This document shows positions 1 to 8,562 of a stretch of 64,000 nt of DNA, in pieces. The number at the start of each line of letters is the position of its first letter. The stretch's first letter is position 1. The translations under genes were made by a program, and so were the position numbers. The stretch lies in assembly GCF_020880815.1 (NCBI RefSeq), contig NZ_JAJITD010000004.1, positions 1 to 64,000 of the forward strand. Direction: 5' to 3'. The notes beneath the pieces were generated by a model, which saw only the letters and a program-made list of their open reading frames with translations, searched no databases and was not told where the DNA came from. This stretch comes from Paraburkholderia sejongensis (lineage in GTDB: Bacteria > Pseudomonadota > Gammaproteobacteria > Burkholderiales > Burkholderiaceae).

Positions 1-183
1 CGAATACCTTGGCGCGGCACGAACATAGCCAGCTCGCAAATCATGGCACCGTTCGTACTCGCGATGCCACGCCTTCAGCGAATTCTTTGTCGGGTAACCC
101 AGCTGTCTGATGGTCGCCCTGATGCGCTTGCCCAACTTCAGATAGAGATGAACTGCTCGAATGCGGTCTTCGTACGAGTACAC
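1..183 (-). CDS. IS3-family transposase OrfA-like N-terminus (runs off the window)
   Basis: Read on the minus strand from a GTG at 183 with a GGAGG ribosome site about 7 nt upstream, 61 codons remain open to the window edge. The peptide begins MYSYEDRIRAVHLYLKLGKR and continues through ATIRQLGYPTKNSLKAWH and LRAGYVRAAPRYS. This is the characteristic N-terminal helix-turn-helix of IS3-family transposases, which binds the terminal inverted repeats. The catalytic DDE part would lie left of the window. Family assignment rests on recognition of this motif pattern and was not searched. It overlaps the first part of a plus-strand reading frame that I regard as spurious here. Confidence 0.82.
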   Translation of the reverse strand, partial: MYSYEDRIRAVHLYLKLGKRIRATIRQLGYPTKNSLKAWHREYERCHDLRAGYVRAAPRYS

Positions 184-224
184 GGACTACCTCCAGGTAG
201 TCCAGGATTTTGTCCGCACCCCCA
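1..224 (-). mobile_element. Right-hand end of an IS3-family insertion sequence, candidate terminus near 224
   Basis: The transposase start lies only about 40 bp from the candidate element end. Read on the minus strand from 224, the sequence starts TGGGGGTGCGGACAAAATCC, a plausible IS3-type terminal inverted repeat beginning with TG. The other end of the element and any target duplication lie outside the window, so the exact boundary is inferred. Confidence 0.55.
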
Positions 225-585
225 TCCGTCGGCCGCGGCCTGTCCCGCGCTCCGTGAGCTTTTGAATGCGCATTGTGCGACGCTCAAATGCCAGTTCGAT
301 GCATTCGCGGACTACGTGAGCGAAGCGGAGAAAACGGGCACTGAGAACTTTCCGCTGTATCAATGGACGCGGCAGACCATCGAGAACCCGGAGAAGAGAC
401 ACAAGTATCTGCATTCATTCACGATCTACGTGAATGGCGACGAGGTGTATGGCAAGGAGGTCGCCGATGCATTGGAAGCCGGCTTATCGAAACTCGCGGA
501 TCGAAATGAAATAGTCAGCTTTTCCCGCTACGACACCAATCCCTCGAATAATCCGCAGCCGCCTGCGCAGCAGCTGCATAAATAG
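225..585 (+). pseudogene. C-terminal remnant of an unknown gene next to the IS end
   Basis: A frame is open from inside the IS end to a stop at 585. The part up to about 224 is antisense to the transposase, so only the following ~120 codons can be native. They read ALRELLNAHCATL, FADYVSEAEKTG, FTIYVNGDEVYGKEVADAL and end in an Asn/Pro/Gln-rich tail. I do not recognise the family. The simplest reading is that the IS removed or separated the 5' part of a cytoplasmic protein gene; an intact gene starting inside the IS is less likely. No signal peptide or membrane segment is visible. Confidence 0.4.
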
Positions 586-704
586 CTATTCGACTGCTTA
601 ATTGCCACTGGGTGGTGACTAATGTAAAACCCATTAACATTTAGCGACACCGCCGGAAGTTCGTGAGACGATGCGCTTTCACTTATTTTTTGTGGGAGCG
701 CGTC

Positions 705-926
705 ATGGGACTTCTGGACGAAGTGGGCAAGATCGCGGGTGCGGTCGCAGCCGTTGAGGCAGCGGAAAAAGTCGACCCGGAAGCGGGGCTGCTGACCAAA
801 GGTATCGCGGCGATCGCAGGTTTCGAAGGCGCCGGCAAGCTCGAATCGCTGGTGGAGAAGAAGGAAGAAGACAAGCAGGACGCCGACAGCGCACAAGCCG
901 CGGACGATGCGGGCGCACAGGCCTAA
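705..926 (+). CDS. Small hypothetical protein, Ala/Glu-rich, 73 aa
   Basis: The ATG at 705 is chosen over an upstream one at 663 because GTGGGAGCG gives a ribosome site just before it. The protein begins MGLLDEVGKIAGAVAAVEAAEK, has a Gly/Ala-rich stretch (LLTKGIAAIAGFEGAGKLE) and ends in a highly charged tail with EKKEEDKQD. The Gly/Ala-rich middle could form a helix that associates with membrane or protein, but there is no clear signal peptide. No family recognised. It stands alone between the IS remnant and the phosphatase. Confidence 0.6.
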   Translation: MGLLDEVGKIAGAVAAVEAAEKVDPEAGLLTKGIAAIAGFEGAGKLESLVEKKEEDKQDADSAQAADDAGAQA

Positions 927-1284
927 AGTGTTGGTCGGGTAGTCGAGCCGGTTGCATGCGCGCAATGCAATAGTGCGATGCACCGGCCGCCCGACGGTTA
1001 TTTTTTTCAAATACCCTTCAGTTTCACATCCCCTTCGGTTTTACATCTCTTCACGCAGATCGAAACAGAGCGCCGTTTCGGCTTCCGCATTAATTCATTC
1101 GTTTTCCTTTCATAGGCTGTCATTCAGATAATGGCAACCGAGTTCGCTCGCTCATTTTCTGTTCCGCAGTTTCATCGGGCTGTCATCGCCGCGCGGCTAC
1201 GATCGTGCGTCTTCACCGTCCGCGCTCGCGCCGCGGCGCGTTGTTTTGCGCTGGCATTCTTCCACCTCAACGACAACACCGGAC
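927..1284. other. Intergenic region with adjacent 17-bp imperfect direct repeats
   Basis: No gene is supported here. Two head-to-tail 17-mers, CCCTTCAGTTTCACATC at 1014-1030 and CCCTTCGGTTTTACATC at 1031-1047, differ at two positions and abut exactly, upstream of the phosphatase gene. A lone CTGTCAT, a PhoB half-site-like heptamer, lies at 1117-1123 but lacks a properly spaced partner. Confidence 0.4.
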
Positions 1285-2991
1285 ATGTCGAACAGAAAGA
1301 ACACCAACGCTTCATCCGCCGATGAACAGGGCGCCTCGATCGTTTCGCGTCGCGGCTTTCTGAAATTCGCCGGCGTCTCGGGTCTCGCCTCGGCGGCAGG
1401 TGCGCTCGCATCGAGCGCGCGCGCTGCGAATAGCGGTGCGCCCGACGGCACGCCCGAACAGATCCATCTGACATGGGGCAACGATCCGACCAGCGAGGTG
1501 ACGGTATCGTGGTCCTCGCTCGCGCCCGCGGTCAATCCGCAGGTGCGTGTGAGCGGCAACGGCCGCGACCACGGCCGGCACGTCGTGCACGCGGTGCAAA
1601 ACACCTACACCGACGGTCTCAATGGCGAGGTCGTATTCAACTATCACGCGCGTCTGCGCGATCTGAAGCCCGACACGAACTACCAGTACGAAGTGACGGC
1701 CGATAACGACAGCAAAGCGTCGCAGCCTTTCAGCGCGAGTTTCCGCACCGCGCCGCGCGGCCGCATGCCGTTTCGCTGGACCAGCTACGGCGACCTCGCG
1801 ACGCCGAATACCAACTGGGTGTTGTCGTCGCCGCAAAGCCGCTTCGCGGTGCAGGCGGTCGAACGCTTCCAGCCGCTGTTCCATCTGCTGAACGGCGACC
1901 TGTGCTACGCGAATCTGAATCCGCTGCAGCAACCGGAAGTGTGGCGCGACTTCGGCAACAACGCGCAGACTTCGGCGTCGATGCGGCCGTGGATGCCGTG
2001 TCCCGGCAATCATGAACTCGAGTTCAACAACGGCGAGCAGGGACTCGCGTCGTATCTGTCGCGCTATTCGCTGCCCGACAATCACACGCGTTTTCCGGGT
2101 CGCTGGTATAGCTTCCGGGTCGGCTCGGTGCTGTTCGTATCGCTCGACGCGGACGACGTCGTCTATCAGGATGCCGCAGCGTTCGTCGCGGGCCCCGCGC
2201 CGTTGACGCCGGTTGCGAGTACCGGCAATGCGCCGATTCCCGCTGGCACTTCGCTTTACGTGCGCGGCTATAGCAATGGCGAGCAGACGCGCTGGCTCGA
2301 AAAAGTACTGCAACACGCGGCGCACGATAACGACGTCGACTGGATCGTCGTGCAGATGCATCAGGACGCGCTCAGTTCGTCGCAGACCGGCAACGGTTCC
2401 GATAAAGGCATACGCGAAGCGTGGTTGCCGCTGTTCGATCGCTATGGCGTGGACCTCGTGGTGTGCGGCCACGATCACGATTACGAGCGCAGCTATCCGG
2501 TGCGCGGCTGCAATCACAACACGGGCGCGGACATCGCGACGGGCCGCCCGGTCGATACGCTGCAGCCGAAGCCGGTGATGTCGGCGGTATCGGCCGGTGC
2601 GTCGACGTTCGATACGAGTCACGGCACGATTCACCTGATCCTCGGCGGCGGCGGCACCAGCGCGCCGCTCGACGTGTACGGCGTCGATGCCGGCACGGGT
2701 CTGCCACAGGCGCGCATCTTCACGAAGCCGAATCGTCCGATACCGTCGACCACGGCTGCGGGGACGTTCGTGCGGGCCAGCGCCGATGCGGTCGAAGACG
2801 CAATCTGGTCCGCGCAACGCGACACCGGTACCGGCTACGGCATCGCAGTGTTCGACTACGATCCTGGCGAGCACGGCGGCGAGACCACGATCACGATGAG
2901 CTATTACCACGCGCCGGGCGCGGATCACACGCCGACGCCGGACTACGAGCTATTCGAGAAGATCGAGCTGAAAAAGAAGCGGCGCGGATGA
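1285..2991 (+). CDS. Tat-exported purple acid phosphatase-like metallophosphoesterase
   Basis: 568 aa from the ATG at 1285. A twin-arginine motif SRRGFLK (residues 21-27) precedes a hydrophobic stretch ending near SARA, so export by Tat in folded, metal-loaded form is expected. Residues ~57-160 resemble the N-terminal fibronectin-like domain of purple acid phosphatases. The catalytic domain shows the ordered metal ligands of the calcineurin-like fold: YGD (Asp170), GDLCY (Asp205, Tyr208), GNHE (Asn242, His243), MHQD (His359) and GHDHDYE (His396, His398). The Tyr after the second Asp is typical of purple acid phosphatases. Likely role: periplasmic or secreted phosphomonoester or diester hydrolysis for phosphate scavenging. 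No Pho partner lies beside it. Confidence 0.9.
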   Translation: MSNRKNTNASSADEQGASIVSRRGFLKFAGVSGLASAAGALASSARAANSGAPDGTPEQIHLTWGNDPTSEVTVSWSSLAPAVNPQVRVSGNGRDHGRHVVHAVQNTYTDGLNGEVVFNYHARLRDLKPDTNYQYEVTADNDSKASQPFSASFRTAPRGRMPFRWTSYGDLATPNTNWVLSSPQSRFAVQAVERFQPLFHLLNGDLCYANLNPLQQPEVWRDFGNNAQTSASMRPWMPCPGNHELEFNNGEQGLASYLSRYSLPDNHTRFPGRWYSFRVGSVLFVSLDADDVVYQDAAAFVAGPAPLTPVASTGNAPIPAGTSLYVRGYSNGEQTRWLEKVLQHAAHDNDVDWIVVQMHQDALSSSQTGNGSDKGIREAWLPLFDRYGVDLVVCGHDHDYERSYPVRGCNHNTGADIATGRPVDTLQPKPVMSAVSAGASTFDTSHGTIHLILGGGGTSAPLDVYGVDAGTGLPQARIFTKPNRPIPSTTAAGTFVRASADAVEDAIWSAQRDTGTGYGIAVFDYDPGEHGGETTITMSYYHAPGADHTPTPDYELFEKIELKKKRRG

Positions 2992-3099
2992 TAGCGCGTA
3001 GAGCAACTGAGCGATCTTTTGAGTGATCCGTATTGAGAGGCCGGCCGCATGATGCCGAGCCACAACTGACGTATAGAAACACGCAGCCATCTGCCGAAA

Positions 3100-3131
3100 A
3101 AGGCCACTCGCGATGAGTGGCCTTTTTCTTT
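3100..3131 (+). terminator. Rho-independent terminator after the phosphatase gene
   Basis: AGGCCACTCGCGATGAGTGGCCT forms a strong GC stem with a short loop and is followed by TTTTTCTTTT. The A-rich left flank suggests it may work in both directions. Confidence 0.85.
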
Positions 3132-3297
3132 TCGTTGTTTTCACGAGTACCAGCGGGCTGTTCCAAAACCGAAAAAATTACCGGCTCCGCTTCATTTTGT
3201 TACAGGTCTTACCGGCGTGGAATCGGCTGGTTACAGTCGGCTTTCGGATGCCCCGTTATACTCGGCGCCGTCTCACTCCAAAACACAAAGAGCCGAT

Positions 3298-3741
3298 ATG
3301 TCGAAGAAAATCATCCAGATGGTTGCCGTGGCTGCATTGACCGCCGCGGCGTCGTTGCCGGCACTGGCCGGCGATCTGAACAACATGCTTGGCGGCGCGG
3401 TCGGCGGTGTGGCCGGCGCGGCGCTCGGCGGCGCGGTCGGCGGCAGCACCGGCTCGGTGATCGGCGGCGCGATCGGCGGCGGCGCCGGCGGCGCGGTCAC
3501 GTCGAATCGTCGCGAGCGTACCGGTGCGATCATCGGCGGCGCGCTGGGCGGCGGCGCGGGTACCGCGGCCGGCAATGCGATGGGCGGCCGGACCGGCGGC
3601 CTCGTCGGCGCGGCGCTCGGCGGCGGCGCGGGTTCGGCACTCGGCGGCAACATCTCGCGCTCGAACTCCTACGCGGACGACTACTCGCGCGGCTATCACG
3701 GCGGCAAGCGCCATCATAAGCATCGTCGCTACGACGACTAA
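3298..3741 (+). CDS. Exported glycine-zipper protein with basic tail
   Basis: 147 aa from the ATG at 3298. Residues 1-23 form a signal peptide ending ALA-G. The body is almost entirely glycine-zipper repeats (GGAVGG, GAALGG, GGAIGGGAGG, GGALGGGAG), as in Rick_17kDa_Anti/YMGG-like outer-membrane-associated proteins. These form paired transmembrane helices or Gly-packed sheets. The C-terminus is rich in Tyr, His, Lys and Arg (GYHGGKRHHKHRRYDD) and could bind metal or polyanions. The repeats make the DNA nearly simple-sequence GGC/GGCG, which explains long open frames on the other strand. Function unknown; an envelope role is likely. Confidence 0.85.
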   Translation: MSKKIIQMVAVAALTAAASLPALAGDLNNMLGGAVGGVAGAALGGAVGGSTGSVIGGAIGGGAGGAVTSNRRERTGAIIGGALGGGAGTAAGNAMGGRTGGLVGAALGGGAGSALGGNISRSNSYADDYSRGYHGGKRHHKHRRYDD

Positions 3742-3853
3742 AAGCGCTTTACAGCGGCGCTACGTGCTCGCGTCTGAATGACGAGCGGGTACGGGCGCCG
3801 CCTCTATAATCGGGCGTGTTCAATTCCAATAACGCGCATTCAATACGCCCGAC

Positions 3854-5350
3854 ATGAGACGTTCCTCCTCGCTTTTTTCCGCAGCAGTACTGCTGTGCGC
3901 ATCTCCCGTTTTCGCCCAACAGGTCACGCCTCGCGACGAATTCTTCTGGCTCGGCGAAATCAACAAAGCCACCCTGGTCATCAATACCGACGAAGGTCTG
4001 CTCGATAAATCGATGGCGCCGCGGCTTGCCGCGGGTGTCGCGAAAGTCATTGCAGACGGTAATCAGCCCGGCGCGAAACGTCCGTCGACGGTGATTACGT
4101 TCGAACCGCTGTTGATCAAGGCGGCCGGTGAAGACGTCACGTTGCTGCACGCGGGACGTTCGAGCCAGGACATGCATGCCACGTATCGTTCGGCGATTCT
4201 GCGCGACGATCTGCTCAATCTCGCCGACCAGTTGAACAAGACCACCGCGACGCTGGTCTCTCTCGCGGACCGCTATTCGTCGACGGTCGTGCCGAACTAT
4301 ACGAACGGCGTCGCCGCGCAGCCGAACAGCTACGGCCACTATCTGCTCGGTTTCGCGGCCGGGCTCGACCGCGACGCGCAGCGCATTCGCGAAGCGTACG
4401 TGCGGGTCGATCGTTCGTCGATGGGGACGACGGTGCTGAACGGCACCAGCTGGCCGTTGAATCGCGAGCGCATGGCGCACTATCTCGGCTTCAATGCGAT
4501 CGTCGACAACGCGTACGACGCGGCGCAGATTTCATCGGTCGACGAACCGGTCGAGGCGAGCGCACTTGTCACCAGCGTCGCGCTGCACACGGGCAGTTTC
4601 ATTCAGGACGTGATGACGCAATACGCGCAATCGCGGCCATGGATTCTGTTGCAGGAAGGCGGCGCCAATACTTATGTGTCGAGCGCGATGCCGCAAAAGC
4701 GCAACCCCGGACTGCTGATTCGCACACGCTCGCAGGCGTCAACTGCGTTGTCGCAGGCCGAGGGCGTGGTGTTGCAGGCGCATAATCTGCCGCCGGGCAT
4801 GGCCGACCCGAAAGACGAGAAGGCGAACACCGAGATGATCGACAGCGCGATCGCGGCGCTGAAGGATTGGCAAACGGTGATGAATGCGCTGGTCATCAAT
4901 CCCGACCGCGCGCTCGAAGAACTCAATAGCGACTGGACCGCCTCGCAGGAGGTGGCCGATGTGTTGATGCGCAAGTACAAGCTGCCGTTCCGCGTCGGCC
5001 ATCATTTCGCGTCGAACGTGGTCGAGTATGCGCGGCAGAAGGATATCAAGCCGCTCGATTTTCCATACGCGGACGCGCAGCGTATCTATCGCGAGACCGT
5101 CACGAATACACCGTATGCGGGTGAGTTGCCGATGAGCGAGGCCGAGTTCCGCTCGACGCTCGATCCGGCCGCGATCGTCAATCACCGCGCGACGGTGGGT
5201 GGGCCGCAGCCCGCGGAAATGGCGCGGATGTTGAAAGAAGCGAAGGCGCGTATTGCGCAACAGCAGAAGTGGATCGATGGGAATCGCCGGCATATTGACG
5301 ACTCGCTTGCTAAGCTCGATGGCGATTTTAATCGGCAGTTGGGTCGCTGA
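3854..5350 (+). CDS. Argininosuccinate lyase-like protein with a signal peptide
   Basis: 498 aa. Residues 1-21 look like a Sec signal peptide (hydrophobic AAVLLCASPVFA-QQ). The rest follows the fumarase/aspartase superfamily: a helical N-domain with AGRSSQDMHATYR resembling the first conserved region (the GRSRND-type loop of argininosuccinate lyases), a long helical core, and the signature SSAMPQKRNPG at about residues 275-285, which in cytosolic enzymes holds the catalytic Ser loop. The substrate is not predictable. An exported member is unusual because the known family acts on cytosolic metabolites. It stands alone with no arginine-pathway neighbour. A weak ribosome site precedes the chosen ATG. 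Confidence 0.85.
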   Translation: MRRSSSLFSAAVLLCASPVFAQQVTPRDEFFWLGEINKATLVINTDEGLLDKSMAPRLAAGVAKVIADGNQPGAKRPSTVITFEPLLIKAAGEDVTLLHAGRSSQDMHATYRSAILRDDLLNLADQLNKTTATLVSLADRYSSTVVPNYTNGVAAQPNSYGHYLLGFAAGLDRDAQRIREAYVRVDRSSMGTTVLNGTSWPLNRERMAHYLGFNAIVDNAYDAAQISSVDEPVEASALVTSVALHTGSFIQDVMTQYAQSRPWILLQEGGANTYVSSAMPQKRNPGLLIRTRSQASTALSQAEGVVLQAHNLPPGMADPKDEKANTEMIDSAIAALKDWQTVMNALVINPDRALEELNSDWTASQEVADVLMRKYKLPFRVGHHFASNVVEYARQKDIKPLDFPYADAQRIYRETVTNTPYAGELPMSEAEFRSTLDPAAIVNHRATVGGPQPAEMARMLKEAKARIAQQQKWIDGNRRHIDDSLAKLDGDFNRQLGR

Positions 5351-5415
5351 CGGGCGGGGTGGAAGAGCCGACGTCGGGCTGTTGCGTAAGGACGGCGATG
5401 TACCTTCGGCCTGAA

Positions 5416-6582
5416 TTAGCGTGCTCGCAGAAAGTACCGGCGTCCGAAGGTCCGTCGGGCGAGCGATATAAGCGACGCTCGAGGCAATTGTTCAACTGAC
5501 AACGCCCACAGCGAATACGCAACGCTGCGCTGGAATAACAAACCGACAGCGGCGCCAAGCTCGCCCCTGCCCAGCGCGTACGCCGAGTCAGTCACGGCGA
5601 TGGCGCCGTGCATCAGAACGCTGGCATGTCGATAGCAGCCCATCATGCAGGCATTGCAGGGTTCGCGTTGATCGGGCAGGCGGTCGAGATCGAAGACCGA
5701 GCCCATCGGTTCGGGCCATGCCTCGCAACGCCAGACATCAAGATTCCAGTCGATGTAAAAATACTTGCTGCCGCCGATACACGGAATCAGCTGCGGTTCG
5801 TCGCGCACGAACCGGGCGACCTCGGCCAGCGCAGCACTTGGGTCCATGACACGAAAGCGTTTCTTGAGGCGCGCGATTGCGCCCAACGCTTCGAGCAGTT
5901 CGTCGGTGTTCAGATCGACGAGTGTCGAGTTTTCGTCGTAAACGAGCGATGTGGATCCGAACGCCTCGCGCCGCGGATAGGAAAAAACGACGGCATCGAA
6001 GCCAAGCTCGTTGAGCGTTTCGGGAAGCGCTTCGTAACGGACCAGACGGCTCACCGTAATCGACGCGCAGACCTCGATTCCAAAGGTATGCGCCTGAGCG
6101 ATGCCCTCGCGAATGCGGGCCTCGAGACCGCGCAGGCCGCGATTGCGCTCGTGCTTGCTCATGTCCGCGCTATCGATGGAAATGAGCAGACGCTTGAGGC
6201 CAGCCGCCGCCAGTTGCTTGATGTGGCGGGGGAGAAACCAGCCGTTCGTGATCACGCCGCACTGGATGCCGGCGTTGGTCGCCGAAGCGACGAGCGATGC
6301 GATCTCCGGGTGAACTAGCGGCTCCCCGCCCTGCAGCGTCATGTAACGAATCCGGCGTCTGCGGAGAATCGGCAGTGCACGCGCAAATTCTTCAGGGTCG
6401 AGATAGCGACGTGGCCCCGCCAGATGCTTGTCGCGAGAGAACCCGCAGAAGTCGCATGCGGCATTGCAGACGTTCGTCACCGATACGTCACACACCGCAG
6501 GCAGCGGATTGCGCTGTTCGCTGCCGGCACTTTCGTCGTGCGGCCGATTGCGCCACTTGATGACCCGCTCTGACGCATCCAT
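5416..6582 (-). CDS. Radical SAM protein with SPASM-like C-terminal cysteines
   Basis: 388 aa if started at the ATG at 6582, which has GGGAGGG directly upstream; an in-frame ATG at 6657 lacks a ribosome site. The radical SAM cluster motif is CNAACDFC near residues 43-50, followed by QGGEPL (GGE motif binding the SAM amino group) and ISIDSAD. The C-terminal third has CEAW and CNACMMGC, a SPASM/twitch-like auxiliary iron-sulfur site found in peptide- and carbohydrate-modifying enzymes. A hydrophobic tail (residues ~330-360) may contact membrane. The lipoprotein gene lies immediately upstream on the same strand. Substrate unknown; no precursor peptide is evident next to it. Confidence 0.85.
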   Translation of the reverse strand: MDASERVIKWRNRPHDESAGSEQRNPLPAVCDVSVTNVCNAACDFCGFSRDKHLAGPRRYLDPEEFARALPILRRRRIRYMTLQGGEPLVHPEIASLVASATNAGIQCGVITNGWFLPRHIKQLAAAGLKRLLISIDSADMSKHERNRGLRGLEARIREGIAQAHTFGIEVCASITVSRLVRYEALPETLNELGFDAVVFSYPRREAFGSTSLVYDENSTLVDLNTDELLEALGAIARLKKRFRVMDPSAALAEVARFVRDEPQLIPCIGGSKYFYIDWNLDVWRCEAWPEPMGSVFDLDRLPDQREPCNACMMGCYRHASVLMHGAIAVTDSAYALGRGELGAAVGLLFQRSVAYSLWALSVEQLPRASLISLARRTFGRRYFLRAR

Positions 6583-6661
6583 GGAACCCTCCCGGCCAGC
6601 CGACGAATTCGGCACGAGGCTTCTTAGGATACGCTCCATAAGCTGGCCGTGATCCATTGTG

Positions 6662-6970
6662 TTAACCGCGTGGCGGCGCGCACTCGACCCGATACCAGTA
6701 GTCGACCAGACGTTGCGCGGCTTGCAGATCGTCCGGATAGTACGGGTCGTACCACGGCGATGGGTCGTAGCCCGCGCGCCGCAGCGCGGCTAGTTCATTC
6801 GCGTTGCGTTGCATGGTGGGTGGGGCGTGTGCCTTGATCGCGGTGAGGTCGCGGCATTGCGCGTCGGTCAGGTTTCTGCCGGGATTGGGAGCGGGATACG
6901 TCGCGCACGCGCTGCACAATGCGGCGCCGATCAGCGCGGGCAGTAGCGCCCGGGAGCTTGATGCTTTCAT
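6662..6970 (-). CDS. Small lipoprotein, DUF4148-like
   Basis: 102 aa from the ATG at 6970 (GAAAGAGG upstream). The N-terminus has a signal sequence with a lipobox-like LCSAC, so lipidation at the second Cys is expected. The mature part carries LTDAQCRDL and a GYDPSPWYDPYYPDDLQAAQRLVD segment that matches the GY-S/P-x-YP-x-LQAAE pattern of DUF4148 proteins, common in Burkholderiaceae. A second DUF4148 protein is at 51530-51880. Function unknown; an envelope protein. It precedes the radical SAM gene on the same strand, so they may be cotranscribed. Confidence 0.75.
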   Translation of the reverse strand: MKASSSRALLPALIGAALCSACATYPAPNPGRNLTDAQCRDLTAIKAHAPPTMQRNANELAALRRAGYDPSPWYDPYYPDDLQAAQRLVDYWYRVECAPPRG

Positions 6971-7207
6971 GTTGTGCCTCTTTCCAACGATGCAGTGCAG
7001 CAGCGGCCTGCGGTGCAAGGTAGCCGCGGCGCAACTTGCGCAGCGGTGCTCGCGCTGTGAACAGTGAAAAGTCTGGCACAACGTGGGACGCCGCGCAGGC
7101 GCGCGAGAGGTTTTGCGCAGCGGTCAAGCCACCCCGTTTTCCCGTTGGGCGGTCGGCTCGAACGTCGGGGCAACCCTACCAGTGCACCAGAGCTCGAAGT
7201 CCGGATA

Positions 7208-7925
7208 TCACTCGGCGGGTAACTGCGATGGCAAGGTAGATAGCAGCGCGTCGATCGTGACACGCATCTTGTATGGCAGGAACCGCATACGAGGCCATAT
7301 CAGATGTAATGGTGTTCTCGCCGAAGGCACCTGCGTGAGTACGCGTACTAGTCGCCCATCGTCCAGGGCCTCGCGCACTCGCCATAAAGGCAGGTGCGCC
7401 AAGCCCTCACCGCGGATGGCTGCCTCCGCGATCGTGTCGATATCGTCGAATCCTAACTGACCGGAAAATGCGGGCTGCACTATGTCGCCCCGCTCATCCG
7501 TGAACGACCATGGCACCCTCCGTCCTGCATGCATGTAGTCGATACAGCGATGGGAGGTCAGGTCGGAGAGGGTGGACGGCGTGCCATGTGTCTCGAGGTA
7601 GGTGGTCGATGCGCAGACGGCCATCACCTGCATGCCCAAGGGCCGTGCTACCAGGGTGTCGCTTTCGGGCAAGGCGCCACTGCGCACCGCGAGGTCGATG
7701 CCTTCGTCGACAAAATCAGCCACTCGGTCCGAAAAACTAGCCTCGATCCGCAGGGCCGGATGGCGCCGCGCCAGATCGAGGAGCACCGGCGCGACATGGT
7801 GGCGCCCGAATACCACCGGGGCGCTGATGCGCAGGCGTCGGCGGCTCAGGGTGGACGCATATCGGTTATCGGTAATCTGCAAGGTGACGAGCTCCGCGGC
7901 AATGTCTACCCCGTTCTGCAAGGGC
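7208..7925 (-). pseudogene. LysR-type regulator lacking its DNA-binding domain
   Basis: Read on the minus strand, the sequence from about 7925 to the stop at 7208 encodes a LysR substrate-binding domain: RLRISAPVVFGRHHVAP, ALRIEASFSDRVADFVDEGIDLAVRSG, and the C-terminal LPLWRVREALDDGRLVRVL and LHLIWP motifs of the CrgA/DsdC-like group. The N-terminal winged helix-turn-helix and linker helix are missing. Upstream the open frame continues only as the antisense of an alcohol dehydrogenase fragment, so the ~375-residue frame is a chimera. I read this as a 5'-deleted regulator gene. Confidence 0.7.
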
Positions 7926-7927
7926 GC

Positions 7928-8107
7928 CTCACCATTCAGGGGATCGGTGTGTCGCACCGGCGCGCGCTGCAGGATCTCGTTCGAGCAGTAGACTGGCTTG
8001 AACTGAAACCGGTCATCGAGCACGAATATGGTTTCGACGAGGTGCCAGCCGCGCTGGATCACCTTGAGCGCGGCAGCTTTGGCAAGTTGGTGGTCCGGCA
8101 GGAATGA
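7928..8107 (+). pseudogene. C-terminal fragment of a zinc-type alcohol dehydrogenase
   Basis: The plus-strand frame ending at 8107 reads LTIQGIGVSHRRALQDLVRA, then LKPVIEHEYGFDEVPAALDHL and FGKLVV. This is the last ~60 residues of the medium-chain dehydrogenase/reductase superfamily (GIxVGxRxxxxxM near the end of the Rossmann domain, then the KPVI..F.xEVPAAL..L..G..FGKxV tail). Nothing N-terminal is present: upstream codons are the antisense of the LysR remnant. The two fragments meet at about 7925-7930, marking a rearrangement or deletion junction. Confidence 0.7.
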
Positions 8108-8263
8108 CGCGAAGCTTCGATTGCGGACGTTGCCCCGACGATGCTGCGCTGCGGGTACGCGTAACCCGCATGCGGGTGCTGCAAGCGCACGAACGGCGAG
8201 CCTGTGTTTGCTACTATGTGAAACCCCAGCTGCACGGGCCTCACCAACACACAGGAGATTCGA

Positions 8264-8557
8264 ATGAGCAAAGGTTATTGGGTATCGTCGTACCGCAAAA
8301 CGAACGACCCGCAAAAACTCGCCGCTTACGCACAACTGGCGCCGGCCGCTGTCGCGGCGGCCGGCGGCAAGTTCATCGTGCGTGGCGTGGCGGACGAGGC
8401 TCGCGAGCAGGGTCTGAAAGAGCGCACCGTCGTGATCGAGTTTCCGAGTTACGAGGCGGCGGTCGCCGCTTACGAGAGCGACGAATATAAAAAGGCACTC
8501 GCCGCGTTGGGCGATGGCGTCGAGCGCGATCTGCGCATCGTGCGCGGCGTCGAATAA
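8264..8557 (+). CDS. DUF1330 family protein
   Basis: 97 aa, start ATG at 8264 with CAGGAG upstream. The protein shows the DUF1330 pattern: MSKGYWVSSYRKTNDPQKL, a central GGKFIVRGV, RTVVIEFPSYEAAVAAYES and a terminal RDLRIVRGVE. The family has a dimeric alpha-beta ferredoxin-like barrel related to EthD/ABM domains; the substrate is unknown. Cytosolic, single-gene unit. A GC hairpin separates it from the convergent transporter genes. Confidence 0.9.
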   Translation: MSKGYWVSSYRKTNDPQKLAAYAQLAPAAVAAAGGKFIVRGVADEAREQGLKERTVVIEFPSYEAAVAAYESDEYKKALAALGDGVERDLRIVRGVE

Positions 8558-8562
8558 CGCTC

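Noticed and set aside
43..224. 5' part of a plus-strand open frame
   Set aside because: It is antisense to the IS3-type transposase N-terminus, whose residue pattern is much stronger.
1117..1130. PhoB box before the phosphatase
   Set aside because: Only one CTGTCAT heptamer; the nearest second half-site is at ten rather than eleven bases and matches poorly.
1312..2928. Long minus-strand frame opposite the phosphatase
   Set aside because: Composition is Arg-rich from reversed GC-rich codons; the opposite strand has ordered phosphoesterase motifs.
5416..6582. Radical SAM protein as modifier of the GG-leader peptides
   Set aside because: It lies about 49 kb away with no precursor-like gene beside it; a link would be speculation.
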